32,819 nt of DNA from an uncultured Clostridia bacterium (GTDB taxonomy: Bacteria > Bacillota > Clostridia > TANB77 > CAG-508). The translations under genes and the position numbers were made by a program. The DNA is taken from assembly GCA_947168035.1 (NCBI GenBank), contig CAMVKF010000005.1, positions 1-32,819 on the forward strand, written 5' to 3'. This document shows, one piece after another, positions 1-8,220 of this stretch. Below the pieces are notes generated by a model. It saw nothing but the letters and a program-made list of their open reading frames with translations. It was not told where the DNA came from and did no database searches. The number at the start of each line of letters is the position of its first letter. Positions within the stretch are counted from its first letter, which is position 1.

Positions 1-13
1 ATCAACTTATGCG

Positions 14-51
14 ATCTAATAATATAAAAATTTATTTTTATAATATTAGAT
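14..51. terminator. AT-only hairpin at the window edge
   Basis: The arms at 14-30 and 35-51 are complementary over 17 bases with one mismatch and a 4-base loop. The hairpin is almost entirely A/T. It could end a gene that lies left of the window, or be part of a leader. There is no GC clamp, so termination is uncertain. Confidence 0.4.
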
Positions 52-171
52 AAGGAAGAGTGCTTTCGCCAAGGGAATAAAAATAATATATATTTCATTT
101 AAGAAGTGTAAATGATTATTTCACATTATATACTTATTTTATGTGATTTTCAATAAAAAGTTAAAAATCTA

Positions 172-200
172 TTGAAAAATTTTCGAATTTATGTTAAAAT
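172..200 (+). promoter_or_regulatory. Sigma-A-type promoter for the adenosine deaminase gene
   Basis: A -35 box TTGAAA (172-177) and a -10 box TAAAAT (195-200) are separated by 17 bases, about 40 bases before the SD of the first gene. Seen by consensus match only. Confidence 0.6.
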
Positions 201-239
201 GGAGATTAACATAATGTAGATTTGATAATGGAGGTAGAT

Positions 240-2747
240 ATGGATTTAGGAAAATTTTTTACCAAATTTTATTTAGATAAAGAAAAAGATATTATTGTTA
301 AACTATTTAGGTCTGAAAATCAAGATGAATTAATTTATGTCGTAGAAACACCAAATCACCATACTGGAAATTTAATAACAAATTTAGCAAAGATTGCAAA
401 CCTTGAAACTATTAAAGATGAAAATGATATGAAAGTAATAAAAGGAACTTTGCAAGCTTTAATAAACGACAATGGGGAAGAAGTGTATATTTTGAGGCTT
501 GGAGGAATAAAAATTGCAAATATTTATCCTGATGGTAGAATTGAAAGAAAAGCAAAAATTCCTGCAATTATAAAATTATTTATGGCACAAACTAAAGAAT
601 ATAAACTTCCAATAGAAAAAACAATAATAAAATCATATATATCTAAAAAATCAAAATTTAGAACAGACTTACATACTCATATGCATCAAATTTTACAACC
701 AGATTTATTAATAGCTTTAGCTATAAAACATCAAATTGGATATTCACTATATTATATAAATAAATTAGGAATAAAATTAACAAAAGAGCAAGAAAAAAGA
801 TTATTTGCAAAAAGAAAAATTGTAGAAAAAAGTTTTAAAGGTTCAGAATTAACAGGTAAAAAGTTAGAAAGAAAAATTGATGATGAAACACATATAAATA
901 TGGCAGATTTAATTTTAAATAATCTAGAAAATGCAGAAGAAAACATAGCTAAAATAAGAAATAGCTTAGTTTTGTTAAAAGATGGACAAGCAGTTTTTAC
1001 AAATCTAGAAAAAACTATTATTTACAGAAATGCAATAATTAAAGGACAATCAGTAGATGGCAAAGAACAAATAGAGCTTACTTTAGATAAAATAAACAAA
1101 ATAGAAGATAATGAAGTAAGAAATGCTTTAATACAAATGCTTAAAGATAAAGAAACAGGCTCAGGTTATGAAAATAATACATTCTATAAAGATAAACTTT
1201 TATGGATAGCTAGAGAGTACCAAAAACAGGGTATAAAATATGTTGAAATTGCATGTTATAATCCACTTTCTAAAAAAGGATTATCTGGTATTAGAAAAAT
1301 TGTCGAAATACATGAAATAATGCCTAAAATAGAACAAGATACAGGTGTGAAAATTAGATTTTTAGTAGCTGCACAAAGAAATAGAGCTCTATTTTCAGAA
1401 ATGCAACTAAAAGAGTATCCTGCTGTATTAAAAACTATTGCTAAAAGTCCATATATTGTTGGAATGGATTTAATTGGAGAAGAAATAAATAATGTTACTG
1501 ACTTTTCAGATTTAATAGAAGAAATTGTAAAATATGCAGTATATGAAGATAAAGATTTTACAATAAGACTTCATGCAGGCGAAACAGATGCCTTTAAAGA
1601 TAATGTGGAAAAAGCTTTAGACTGTGTTAAATTATGTGTTCCAAATGGCAAAAAGGCACCACAAATTAGATTAGGGCATGGTTTATATGTGCCAGATTTA
1701 AATTCTTTAGCTGGAAAAAGAATTATAAATAAAATGAAAGATTTAAACATAGTTTTAGAGTTTCAATTATCATCAAATGTTAGACTAAACAATTTAATAA
1801 ATTTAAGTAATCACCCAATGAAAAAATATTTGTCAGCTGGAATTAAATGTGTTCAAGGTACTGATGGTTGCGGATTTTATGGAATAGATACAATAGATGA
1901 GCAAATTGCTTTAAGAAATTTATTAGACATAGACGATAGTGATTTTGCTAAAATGAGAGATGTAGAAGATGAAATTATGGCAAAAAGAGAAATCTATTTT
2001 AAAGAAAAATCTAAAAAATTTGAAGAATTTTTAGCAGGTAGAACAATTGAACAAGCACTATTAGAAGAAGAAGAGAAAAATTTAAAAGAGTTAAATATAG
2101 AGCAAGCTTGTGAAGAAGATGTAAATAAGCTAAATTCTTATAAAGTATTTGAAGAAAAAATAGTTAAATTACCTACAGATAAAACACCTATAGTAATTGC
2201 AGGAGGAAGTTTTAATTCAAAAGGTAGAATAACTCTAATTAATGAACAAACTAAAAAAGCTTTAAAAGAATTATTAGAAAAAGTTGATGAAAAAAATACT
2301 TATATTTTAATAGGGCATAAGATGCAAGGATATGAAAGAGCAGTACTTGATATTTCTAAAGAACTAGGGAAAAGGTTTAATATTACAGCAGTTGTTCCAA
2401 AATATGTATCTGAGGAAATTAGAGTAAATTTAGAAAATAATAATGAATTAAATGGAATTTATGTATCACCAGACCCATCAGAGCTTGGAATTTACAAAAG
2501 CTTTAATTATGAAATATTTGAAAGAAGAAATTCAGTGGTAGTTGCTTTTGATGGAAATTCTCCAGTTTCTAACCTAATTCAAGAAGCAAAAAATGGTAAA
2601 GGAAATGCTAAAATATATGTAAATTCAGAAGTTGAACTATTAAAAGAAAAAGCAAATTCACTAGGTGGATATGTACGCTTATTTGGAAGCGACAATAACT
2701 TAGCAACAGAGGTTTTAGAAGACAATCCAGATATAAAAAAATGGTAA
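240..2747 (+). CDS. Adenosine deaminase-like protein with C-terminal SLOG-like domain
   Basis: Predicted 835-aa metal-dependent purine deaminase. The ATG at 240 is chosen because GGAGG (230-234) sits 5 bases upstream; a TTG at 222 in the same frame has no such site. The whole adenosine deaminase active-site set is visible: HTH metal ligands at about residues 145-147, HAGE at about 445-448 with the catalytic Glu, GHG at about 479-481, and TD at about 541-542. The family is usually 330-350 aa. Here there are about 140 extra residues before the barrel, a long charged insertion between the first two motifs, and an extra domain from about residue 645. That tail has alternating strands and helices (AGGSFN, ILIGHKMQGYERAV, VVVAFDG) that resemble SLOG/DprA-like Rossmann folds, which bind nucleotide-type ligands. 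The deaminase call is firm; the tail assignment and physiological substrate are inference. It has its own promoter and no stop-proximal terminator. Confidence 0.82.
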   Translation: MDLGKFFTKFYLDKEKDIIVKLFRSENQDELIYVVETPNHHTGNLITNLAKIANLETIKDENDMKVIKGTLQALINDNGEEVYILRLGGIKIANIYPDGRIERKAKIPAIIKLFMAQTKEYKLPIEKTIIKSYISKKSKFRTDLHTHMHQILQPDLLIALAIKHQIGYSLYYINKLGIKLTKEQEKRLFAKRKIVEKSFKGSELTGKKLERKIDDETHINMADLILNNLENAEENIAKIRNSLVLLKDGQAVFTNLEKTIIYRNAIIKGQSVDGKEQIELTLDKINKIEDNEVRNALIQMLKDKETGSGYENNTFYKDKLLWIAREYQKQGIKYVEIACYNPLSKKGLSGIRKIVEIHEIMPKIEQDTGVKIRFLVAAQRNRALFSEMQLKEYPAVLKTIAKSPYIVGMDLIGEEINNVTDFSDLIEEIVKYAVYEDKDFTIRLHAGETDAFKDNVEKALDCVKLCVPNGKKAPQIRLGHGLYVPDLNSLAGKRIINKMKDLNIVLEFQLSSNVRLNNLINLSNHPMKKYLSAGIKCVQGTDGCGFYGIDTIDEQIALRNLLDIDDSDFAKMRDVEDEIMAKREIYFKEKSKKFEEFLAGRTIEQALLEEEEKNLKELNIEQACEEDVNKLNSYKVFEEKIVKLPTDKTPIVIAGGSFNSKGRITLINEQTKKALKELLEKVDEKNTYILIGHKMQGYERAVLDISKELGKRFNITAVVPKYVSEEIRVNLENNNELNGIYVSPDPSELGIYKSFNYEIFERRNSVVVAFDGNSPVSNLIQEAKNGKGNAKIYVNSEVELLKEKANSLGGYVRLFGSDNNLATEVLEDNPDIKKW

Positions 2748-2774
2748 ATTTTAATGAAATTTAGTGATGAATTA

Positions 2775-2803
2775 TTGATAATATATTAAAAATATAGTAA
2801 AAT
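2775..2803 (+). promoter_or_regulatory. Promoter of the toxin-antitoxin pair
   Basis: TTGATA (2775-2780) and TAAAAT (2798-2803) are separated by 17 bases. The promoter lies just before the AGGAGG (2818-2823) of the antitoxin gene, as expected for an autoregulated toxin-antitoxin operon. Confidence 0.6.
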
Positions 2804-2832
2804 AATTATATAGAATGAGGAGGTGCATAAAA

Positions 2833-3081
2833 ATGACTGCAACAAAACAAAAATTATATAATACAATTAAATTGATTCCAGATTCAGTTGCTAAAGAATT
2901 ATTAAATTATGCTGATTACTTAACTTCAAAGTATATTGAAAAGACTATGCCAAAAGAATTAATTATAAAAAACAGAGAAGATTTAAAGCAAAAATTAGGT
3001 AAAAGAATTGCCAAAATTGAAAGTGGAAAAGCAAAAATGCTCACAATTGATGAAGCCTTTGATGAAATAGATAGTGTATAA
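2833..3081 (+). CDS. Antitoxin of a type II toxin-antitoxin pair
   Basis: Small, highly charged 82-aa protein. The ATG at 2833 follows AGGAGG by 9 bases; an in-frame ATG at 2815 lies before that site and is less likely. The N-terminal part (LIPDSVAKELLNYADYL) resembles the DUF2281-like antitoxin family, which binds DNA or the toxin and is often encoded just before a RelE/ParE toxin. The C-terminal part is lysine-rich and ends in LTIDEAFDEID, a typical flexible toxin-binding tail. The toxin gene begins 16 bases after the stop. Role inferred from size, partner and order rather than from a firm family match. Confidence 0.7.
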   Translation: MTATKQKLYNTIKLIPDSVAKELLNYADYLTSKYIEKTMPKELIIKNREDLKQKLGKRIAKIESGKAKMLTIDEAFDEIDSV

Positions 3082-3097
3082 TTGAGGTGACATAAGA

Positions 3098-3421
3098 ATG
3101 CATAAATACAACGTTAAGATTTTAGATGAAGCTAAAGATGACTTGAAAGAGATTATAATATATATAAAAACAAAATTAAAAGAGCCAGAAATTGCTAAGC
3201 AACATAGTAAAGCATTCAAAGAAGAAATTTTAAAACTAAAAGATACAGCTGATATATATAATGTTATTGATAATGAAATAACAGGAAAAAGCGACATTAG
3301 AAAAATAAATGTAAAAAATTTTATGATTTTTTATAGAATAATTGAAGAAATAAAAGAGGTGCAAATTATTGCAGTGTATTATTCTGGAAGTAATTGGCAA
3401 AAAAATGTAAGATATAGATAA
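3098..3421 (+). CDS. RelE/ParE-family toxin
   Basis: A 107-aa protein with the RelE/ParE layout. The N-terminal strand KYNVKILDEAKDDLKEII is followed by a long helix with a bend, and the C-terminal strands contain RKINVKNFMIFYRI and VQIIAVYYSG. In this superfamily the toxins either cleave mRNA at the ribosome (RelE) or inhibit gyrase (ParE). The C-terminal R-x-I-N-V-x-N-F-x-I-F-Y-R pattern fits the mRNA-interferase-like clades, but the target cannot be fixed from sequence. The start ATG has TGAGGTGA upstream (3083-3090). The gene follows the antitoxin closely, so the two form one operon under the promoter at 2775-2803. It looks intact, so the pair is probably functional. Confidence 0.8.
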   Translation: MHKYNVKILDEAKDDLKEIIIYIKTKLKEPEIAKQHSKAFKEEILKLKDTADIYNVIDNEITGKSDIRKINVKNFMIFYRIIEEIKEVQIIAVYYSGSNWQKNVRYR

Positions 3422-3453
3422 AAGCAGTATATAAATGGTTAGTTCCAAAGTGT

Positions 3454-3483
3454 GACTCTCCATCACTTAAATGATGGAGAGTC
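3454..3483. terminator. Hairpin after the toxin gene
   Basis: A perfect 12-bp stem (3454-3465 with 3472-3483) has a 6-base loop and lies 33 bases after the toxin stop. The T tract downstream is short (TTAGTTTT), so it may terminate only partly. Confidence 0.65.
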
Positions 3484-3556
3484 ATTAGTTTTAAAATATA
3501 AATCAAATAACTCATAAAATATGATAATAATTAGAATATATTGGAGAAAATATAAA

Positions 3557-4906
3557 ATGAATAATATAAAAAGTGAAGAAAAATTAGGAACAATGGAAAT
3601 TAAAAAACTAGCATTTAACATGTCAGCTCCAATGGTTATTTCACTACTAACTCTATCTCTATATGATATAGTTGATAGCATTTTTGTGGCAAAGATAAAT
3701 GAAAATGCTTTATCGGCTATATGTTTAAGTTTTCCAATTCAAAAAATGTTAATAGGAATTTCTTTAGGAACGTCTATTGGAATTAATTCATTATTGGCAC
3801 GAAAATTAGGTGAGAAAAATAATAACGATGCTAGAAAAGTAGTAGGCAATGGATTTGTTTTAATGGTTTTCAGTTGGTTCTTTATGATATTAACAAATTT
3901 TATAATTTTAAAATATTTTTTTACTTTTTTTACTGGAAATGAAGAAATAGTACAAATGGGAAGAGATTATTTTGGAATAATAGGAATATTTTCAATAGGA
4001 CTATTTATGCAAATATTCACTAAAAAAATTTGTGAATCAACAGGTATGTCTAAAAAAAGCATGATTATTGACCTTAGTGGAGCTGCGATAAATTTAATAC
4101 TAGATCCAATTTTAATATTCGGATTTTATAAAATTCCAACATTAGGAATAAGAGGAGCTGCGATAGCAACTATTTTAGGACAAATTATTTCAGCTATAAT
4201 AGGTTTTATTATTTTATATAGGAACAAAAAAGATTATTTTTTAAAAGAATATTTGAAATTAGATAAAAAAATAATAAAAGATATATATCAGGTTGGCTTA
4301 CCAAGTATAATTATGGAATCAACATCAGCATTTTTAGTCTTAACATTAAATAAAGTATTAATTTCAATTTCCGAAGTTGCAGTAACTTACTTTGGAATAT
4401 ATTGGAAACTACAATATTTTGTAACAACTACCATATACGGACTAAATTATGGAATGGTTCCTATTATTGCATATAATTATGGAGCACAAAATAAAGAAAG
4501 AATTCAAACCACAATAAAATTATATATGAAAGTATCAATTATTATAGCACTTATTTCAATGGCTTGTTTTTGGATTATACCTAAACAATTATTAATCTTA
4601 TTTAATGCTACTGACCATCTTTTAAGTGTGGGAGTAGTTGGAAATAGGATGTTATCTATAGCTTTTATATTTATATGTATTAATTTAATAATATCAAGTA
4701 CATTTCAAGCTATTGGTAAAGGAAAGAATAGTTTAATTATTTCACTGATAAGAAGAATTATTATTAATATTCCTGTTTATATTTTATTAGGAAGATATAT
4801 GAACTTAGAAATAGTTTGGGGTATATTTGTTTTATCTGAAATAATTGCTTTTATTATTGCAATAACAATGTTAAAAAGAGAAAAAAGTACAAATAAACTT
4901 ATATAA
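3557..4906 (+). CDS. MATE-family multidrug/sodium efflux transporter
   Basis: A 449-aa integral membrane protein with about 12 hydrophobic segments, the standard MATE length and topology. Typical MATE features are visible: an N-terminal NMSAPMVISLLTLSLYDIVDSIFV segment split across the first helices, GTSIGINSLLARKLG, the AAINLILDPILIF motif in the first half, and FQAIGKGKNSL in the second half. MATE proteins export cationic drugs or metabolites in exchange for Na+ or H+; the substrate here is unknown. The ATG at 3557 is preferred over one at 3521 because a GGAG lies about 10 bases before it and the extension is not conserved-looking. The gene stands alone between two toxin-antitoxin-related loci, an accessory-type setting. 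Confidence 0.88.
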   Translation: MNNIKSEEKLGTMEIKKLAFNMSAPMVISLLTLSLYDIVDSIFVAKINENALSAICLSFPIQKMLIGISLGTSIGINSLLARKLGEKNNNDARKVVGNGFVLMVFSWFFMILTNFIILKYFFTFFTGNEEIVQMGRDYFGIIGIFSIGLFMQIFTKKICESTGMSKKSMIIDLSGAAINLILDPILIFGFYKIPTLGIRGAAIATILGQIISAIIGFIILYRNKKDYFLKEYLKLDKKIIKDIYQVGLPSIIMESTSAFLVLTLNKVLISISEVAVTYFGIYWKLQYFVTTTIYGLNYGMVPIIAYNYGAQNKERIQTTIKLYMKVSIIIALISMACFWIIPKQLLILFNATDHLLSVGVVGNRMLSIAFIFICINLIISSTFQAIGKGKNSLIISLIRRIIINIPVYILLGRYMNLEIVWGIFVLSEIIAFIIAITMLKREKSTNKLI

Positions 4907-4927
4907 TTAAAAAAATTGCACAAACTA

Positions 4928-4956
4928 TTCAAAAATACTAAAATTTGTGTTATACT
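4928..4956 (+). promoter_or_regulatory. Promoter of the Phd-type antitoxin
   Basis: TTCAAA (4928-4933) and TATACT (4951-4956) are separated by 17 bases, with TGTGT just before the -10 box. Weak -35, reasonable -10. Confidence 0.45.
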
Positions 4957-4991
4957 ATAAATAGAATGAAAGGGAGAGGAAGGTGTTAAAA

Positions 4992-5231
4992 ATGCAACAA
5001 TTAACTAATATTCAAGCAATAGAAACAGCAGTAAACCAACTAGGAGATTTAGTAATAAGTAAAAATAAAAAAAATAAAGTAGTGCTTATGACTATGGAAG
5101 AGTATAGAAAAAAAATATTAGATGATGAAATAGATAGAAAGCTTTTACAGTCAAAAGATGATTATGAAAAAGGTAAAATAAGAGATGCAGAAGATGTCTT
5201 TAAGGAGTGGGAAGCAAAATATGGAATATAA
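4992..5231 (+). CDS. Phd/YefM-like antitoxin, orphan
   Basis: A 79-aa protein matching the Phd/YefM antitoxin plan. The N-terminal DNA-binding part contains LTNIQAIETAVNQLGD and VVLMTMEEYRK (the usual V-L-x-S-x-E-E-Y segment), followed by a charged tail ending in FKEWEAKYGI. The ATG at 4992 has GGAAGG 8 bases upstream; a GTG at 4983 in the same frame is possible. Members repress their own operon and neutralise a RelE or Doc-type toxin. Here the only thing downstream is a 19-residue stub resembling the start of a RelE toxin, so this antitoxin is probably an orphan left by toxin loss. Confidence 0.78.
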   Translation: MQQLTNIQAIETAVNQLGDLVISKNKKNKVVLMTMEEYRKKILDDEIDRKLLQSKDDYEKGKIRDAEDVFKEWEAKYGI

Positions 5232-5280
5232 AATAGTAATGTACTATGGAGGAAGAAATTATTTAAAGGATTTACCATAA
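5221..5280 (+). pseudogene. Remnant of a RelE-type toxin (19 codons)
   Basis: An ATG at 5221 overlaps the last codons of the antitoxin gene in another frame and opens a 19-codon frame ending at 5280. Its start (MEYKIV) and its end (YLKDLP) resemble the first strand and helix of RelE toxins, which commonly begin M-x-Y-x-I and continue with K-D-L-x-x-L. The frame stops at once and runs into the terminator, so catalytic parts are missing. The overlap with the antitoxin is the arrangement expected of an intact pair. Interpreting it as a decayed toxin is inference from position and a short match. Confidence 0.5.
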
Positions 5281-5283
5281 AAC

Positions 5284-5322
5284 AAAAAAAGTTTGAATTT
5301 ATAATAAATTCAAACTTTTTTT
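5284..5322 (+). terminator. Rho-independent terminator
   Basis: GTTTGAATTT (5291-5300) pairs with AAATTCAAAC (5306-5315) across a 5-base loop. It is flanked by A7 on the left and T7 on the right, so it can work on both strands. It closes the antitoxin locus before guaB. Confidence 0.85.
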
Positions 5323-5345
5323 GCTAGAAATTTTGCGATTTACTG

Positions 5346-5375
5346 TTTACAAAATGTCGAATTTTGTAGTATAAT
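5346..5375 (+). promoter_or_regulatory. Promoter of guaB
   Basis: TTTACA (5346-5351) and a perfect TATAAT (5370-5375) are separated by 18 bases, followed 48 bases later by the guaB ATG with AAGGAGG just upstream (5411-5417). Confidence 0.7.
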
Positions 5376-5423
5376 AGTACTTAATAAAAAATGGGAAAAA
5401 TAAAAATTTAAGGAGGATTTAAA

Positions 5424-6917
5424 ATGGCAACATATTTAAAAGAAGTATCTAGAACATTTAATGAATATTTACTTATACCAAGACTTACTACAAGAGAGTG
5501 TACACCAGACAAAATATCTTTAAGAACACCACTTGTAAAACATAAAGTAGGAGAAGAAGCTAAAATTTGCTTAAATGTACCATTTGTTTCAGCATGTATG
5601 CAATCAGTTTCAGGAGAAGAAATGGGAATTGCACTTGCTAGAGAAGGTGGAATTGCATTTATTTATATGTCACAATCAATCGAAGACCAAGCAAATATGG
5701 TAAGAAGAGTAAAAGAAGAAAAATCAGGTTTTGTTAAAAGTAAATGGAACTTAAAGCCAGGAGATACTTTAAAAGATATTTTAAGAATAAAAGAAGAAAC
5801 AGACCACTCAACAATTCCTGTAACAGAAGATGGATCACCTTTTGGAAGATTTTTAGGTATAATTACAAGTAAAGATTACAGAGTTTCAAGAGATAGTTTA
5901 GATAAAAAGGTTGAAGATATAATGACACCTGTGGAAAAAATAATTTCAGCAAAGCCAGGGCTTACAATTTCAGAGGCAAATGATATAATTTGGGAGAGAA
6001 AAATAAATTGCCTTCCAATTATAGATGAAAATGGAAATTTAAATTCATTAGTATTTAGAAAAGATTATGAACAACATAAAGAAAATCCTCTTTCACTTCA
6101 AGATGAAGAACAACGCTATATGGTAGGAGCTGGAGTAAATACAAGAGATTATGAGGAGAGAATTCCAGCTTTAGTAGAAGCTGGAGCAGATGTACTTTGC
6201 TTAGATTCTTCAGATGGTTATTCTGTTTGGCAAAAAGAAGTTATTGAATGGGTACATAAAAAATATAATGGTACAGTAAAAATAGGAGCAGGAAATGTTG
6301 TAAGCCAAGAAGGTTTCTACTACCTAGCTGAAGCAGGAGCAGACTTTATAAAAGTAGGAATTGGTGGAGGATCAATTTGTATTACTCGTGAAATGAAAGG
6401 AATAGGTAGAGGACAAGCAACAGCTGTAATTGATGTTGTAGAGGCTCGTGATGAATATGCTAAAAGAACAGGAATGTATATACCTGTATGTTCAGACGGA
6501 GGAATAGTAAATGACCACCATATAACGTTAGCACTAGCTATGGGAGCAGATTTTGTAATGATGGGTAGATATTTTGCAAGATTTGATGAAAGTCCTACTC
6601 AAAAAGTTAAGGTTAATGGAGAATTTTTCAAAGAATACTGGGGAGAAGGTTCAAAAAGAGCAAGAAGCTGGCAAAGATATGATTTAGGCTCTAAAAATGA
6701 AAAAATGTCATTTGTTGAAGGTGTAGATTCATACATACCATATGCAGGTTCACTTAAAAATAACTTGAGTGTAACAGTAAAGAAAATAAAATCAACAATG
6801 TCAAATTGTGGTTCGGCAAGTATTGAAGAATTACACGAAAAAGCAGTATTAACACCAGTATCAAATCTAAGTATACAAGAAGGAATGGCACATGATTTGA
6901 CTATAAGAGATATATAA
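5424..6917 (+). CDS. guaB: Inosine-5'-monophosphate dehydrogenase
   Basis: A 497-aa enzyme of guanine nucleotide synthesis that oxidises IMP to XMP with NAD+. It is a TIM barrel with two CBS domains inserted at about residues 100-215. The catalytic loop reads [10 protein letters not shown] with the nucleophile Cys at residue 319. The mobile flap carries the Arg-Tyr dyad in SWQRYDLG, followed by [10 protein letters not shown]. The C-terminal half strongly recalls the Tritrichomonas foetus type of IMPDH ([23 protein letters not shown]), a bacterial-type subgroup of about 500 aa, rather than the 485-488-aa form common in Bacillus. The start is fixed by the AAGGAGG about 6 bases upstream. It is a single-gene transcription unit with its own promoter and hairpins after the stop. 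Confidence 0.95.
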   Translation: MATYLKEVSRTFNEYLLIPRLTTRECTPDKISLRTPLVKHKVGEEAKICLNVPFVSACMQSVSGEEMGIALAREGGIAFIYMSQSIEDQANMVRRVKEEKSGFVKSKWNLKPGDTLKDILRIKEETDHSTIPVTEDGSPFGRFLGIITSKDYRVSRDSLDKKVEDIMTPVEKIISAKPGLTISEANDIIWERKINCLPIIDENGNLNSLVFRKDYEQHKENPLSLQDEEQRYMVGAGVNTRDYEERIPALVEAGADVLCLDSSDGYSVWQKEVIEWVHKKYNGTVKIGAGNVVSQEGFYYLAEAGADFIKVGIGGGSICITREMKGIGRGQATAVIDVVEARDEYAKRTGMYIPVCSDGGIVNDHHITLALAMGADFVMMGRYFARFDESPTQKVKVNGEFFKEYWGEGSKRARSWQRYDLGSKNEKMSFVEGVDSYIPYAGSLKNNLSVTVKKIKSTMSNCGSASIEELHEKAVLTPVSNLSIQEGMAHDLTIRDI

Positions 6918-6938
6918 CTTGATATTAAAAAAAGCTAT

Positions 6939-6971
6939 ACTGAACAGTAACGATATTTGTTACAGTTCAGT
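6939..6971 (+). terminator. Hairpin after guaB
   Basis: Arms 6939-6951 and 6959-6971 pair over 13 bases with one mismatch and a 7-base loop. There is no clear T run after it. It sits 22 bases after the guaB stop. Part of its sequence recurs at 7079-7099, so it may also belong to the repeat cluster. Confidence 0.5.
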
Positions 6972-6978
6972 AAACTTT

Positions 6979-7076
6979 TGTACAAAGTAGCCAAACGCAG
7001 GGATTGTACTTTTCTTTCGAAAACTTGCAGAAAGAAAATGTCCAATCCCGACGAGATTTGGCGGATTTTATAGTAC
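6979..7076 (+). repeat. Palindromic repeat family D, copy 1
   Basis: About 98 bp, nearly identical to the reverse complement of 30176-30273. Nested stems are visible: GCCAAA with TTTGGC, GGGATTG with CAATCCC, and TTTTCTTTC with GAAAGAAAA around a loop. The near-direct repeats TACTGAACAGTAACGATATT (6938) and TACTGAATAGTAACCGATAT (7079) flank it. It has no coding capacity, so it is probably a non-autonomous mobile palindrome or a structured RNA element. Confidence 0.8.
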
Positions 7077-7099
7077 TTACTGAATAGTAACCGATATTT

Positions 7100-7134
7100 C
7101 CCGAAAAAGATAAGAAACCCTTGTCTTTTTCGGG
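7100..7134 (+). terminator. Strong hairpin before queA
   Basis: Arms 7100-7114 and 7120-7134 pair over 15 bases (one G-T pair) and end in CGGG followed by ATTTTATAG. It is stable and terminator-like. Its right arm overlaps the putative -35 of queA. Confidence 0.6.
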
Positions 7135-7149
7135 ATTTTATAGTAAAAT
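7121..7149 (+). promoter_or_regulatory. Possible queA promoter
   Basis: TTGTCT (7121-7126) and TAAAAT (7144-7149) are separated by 17 bases. The -35 lies inside the right arm of the hairpin at 7100-7134. The -35 is imperfect. Confidence 0.4.
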
Positions 7150-7178
7150 ATATACAAAAATTAGAGAAGAGGAAAAAT

Positions 7179-8205
7179 ATGAAACTCGAAGAATTTAATT
7201 ATTTTTTACCTGAAGAGCTCATTGCTCAAGTTCCTATAAAAAATAGAGATGAATCAAGATTAATGGTATTAGATAAAAAAAATAAAACAATAGAACATAA
7301 AGTTTTTAAAAATATTATAGATTATTTAGAGCCAGGAGATTGTTTAGTTAGAAATAATACAAAAGTAATTCCTGCCAGACTTTATGGCAAAAAAGAAACT
7401 GGTGCAAATGTGGAATTTGTTTTACTTAAAAACTTAGAAGGAGATATTTGGGAATCAATTGTAAGACCAGGTAACAAACTAAAGCCAGGAACAAATGTAA
7501 TATTTGGTGATGGAATTTTAAAAGCTGAAATTATGGATATATTAGAGCGGAGGCACAAGAAAGGTAAAATTCTATTATGAAGGAATTTTTAACGAGATTT
7601 TAGACCAAATTGGGCTTATGCCATTACCTCCATATATACATGAGAGCCTAAAAGATAAAGACAGGTACCAAACAGTATATGCAAAATATAAAGGGTCAGC
7701 TGCTGCTCCAACAGCAGGGCTTCATTTTACACCAGAGCTTTTAAAACAAATAGAACGAAAAGGAATTAAAATTGCAAATGTAACACTCCATGTAGGAATT
7801 GGTACATTTAGACCAGTAAAAGAAGAAAATATTGAAGACCATAAAATGCATACTGAGCATTTTTACATTAAAGAGGAAGATGCTCAAAAAATAAATGAAA
7901 CAAAAAAATCAGGTAGAAGAGTAATTGCAGTTGGTACAACTTCTTGTAGAGTATTAGAAACAATTGCAGATGAAAACACAGGGTTTGTTAAACCACAAGA
8001 GGCAGATACAGGAATATATATCTACCCAGGTTATAAATTTAAATGTATAGATGGATTAATTACAAATTTCCACCTTCCAAAATCAACTCTTCTTATGCTA
8101 GTTTCAGCTTTTGCAGATAGAGAGTTTATATTAAATGCATATAAAGAAGCAGTAAACGAAAGATATAGATTTTTCAGTTTTGGAGATGCAATGCTTATAA
8201 AATAG
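7179..8205 (+). CDS. queA: S-adenosylmethionine:tRNA ribosyltransferase-isomerase, with +1 frameshift
   Basis: QueA transfers and isomerises the ribosyl part of SAM onto preQ1-modified tRNA to make epoxyqueuosine. The gene is in two frames. The first part runs to codon 123 (Glu), where zero frame meets CGG (7548-7550) and would stop at 7578-7580. Skipping the C continues with GGA in the next frame to 8205, giving a 341-aa protein, the normal QueA length. Recognisable family segments lie on both sides: [15 protein letters not shown] N terminus, [10 protein letters not shown], then GGTRKV-like at the junction, [38 protein letters not shown] and [16 protein letters not shown]. No bases other than the single C need be ignored. 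It heads a tight gene run to scpB. A weak promoter overlaps the hairpin upstream. Confidence 0.92.
7548..7551 (+). other. CGGA +1 frameshift site 1 (queA)
   Basis: Zero frame reads GAG CGG AGG and reaches TGA 10 codons after CGG. With one C unread the frame is GAG-(C)-GGA GGC ACA, restoring the conserved Gly-Gly-Thr-Arg region of QueA. Confidence 0.88.
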
Positions 8206-8220
8206 GAAAAGGAGTAAACG

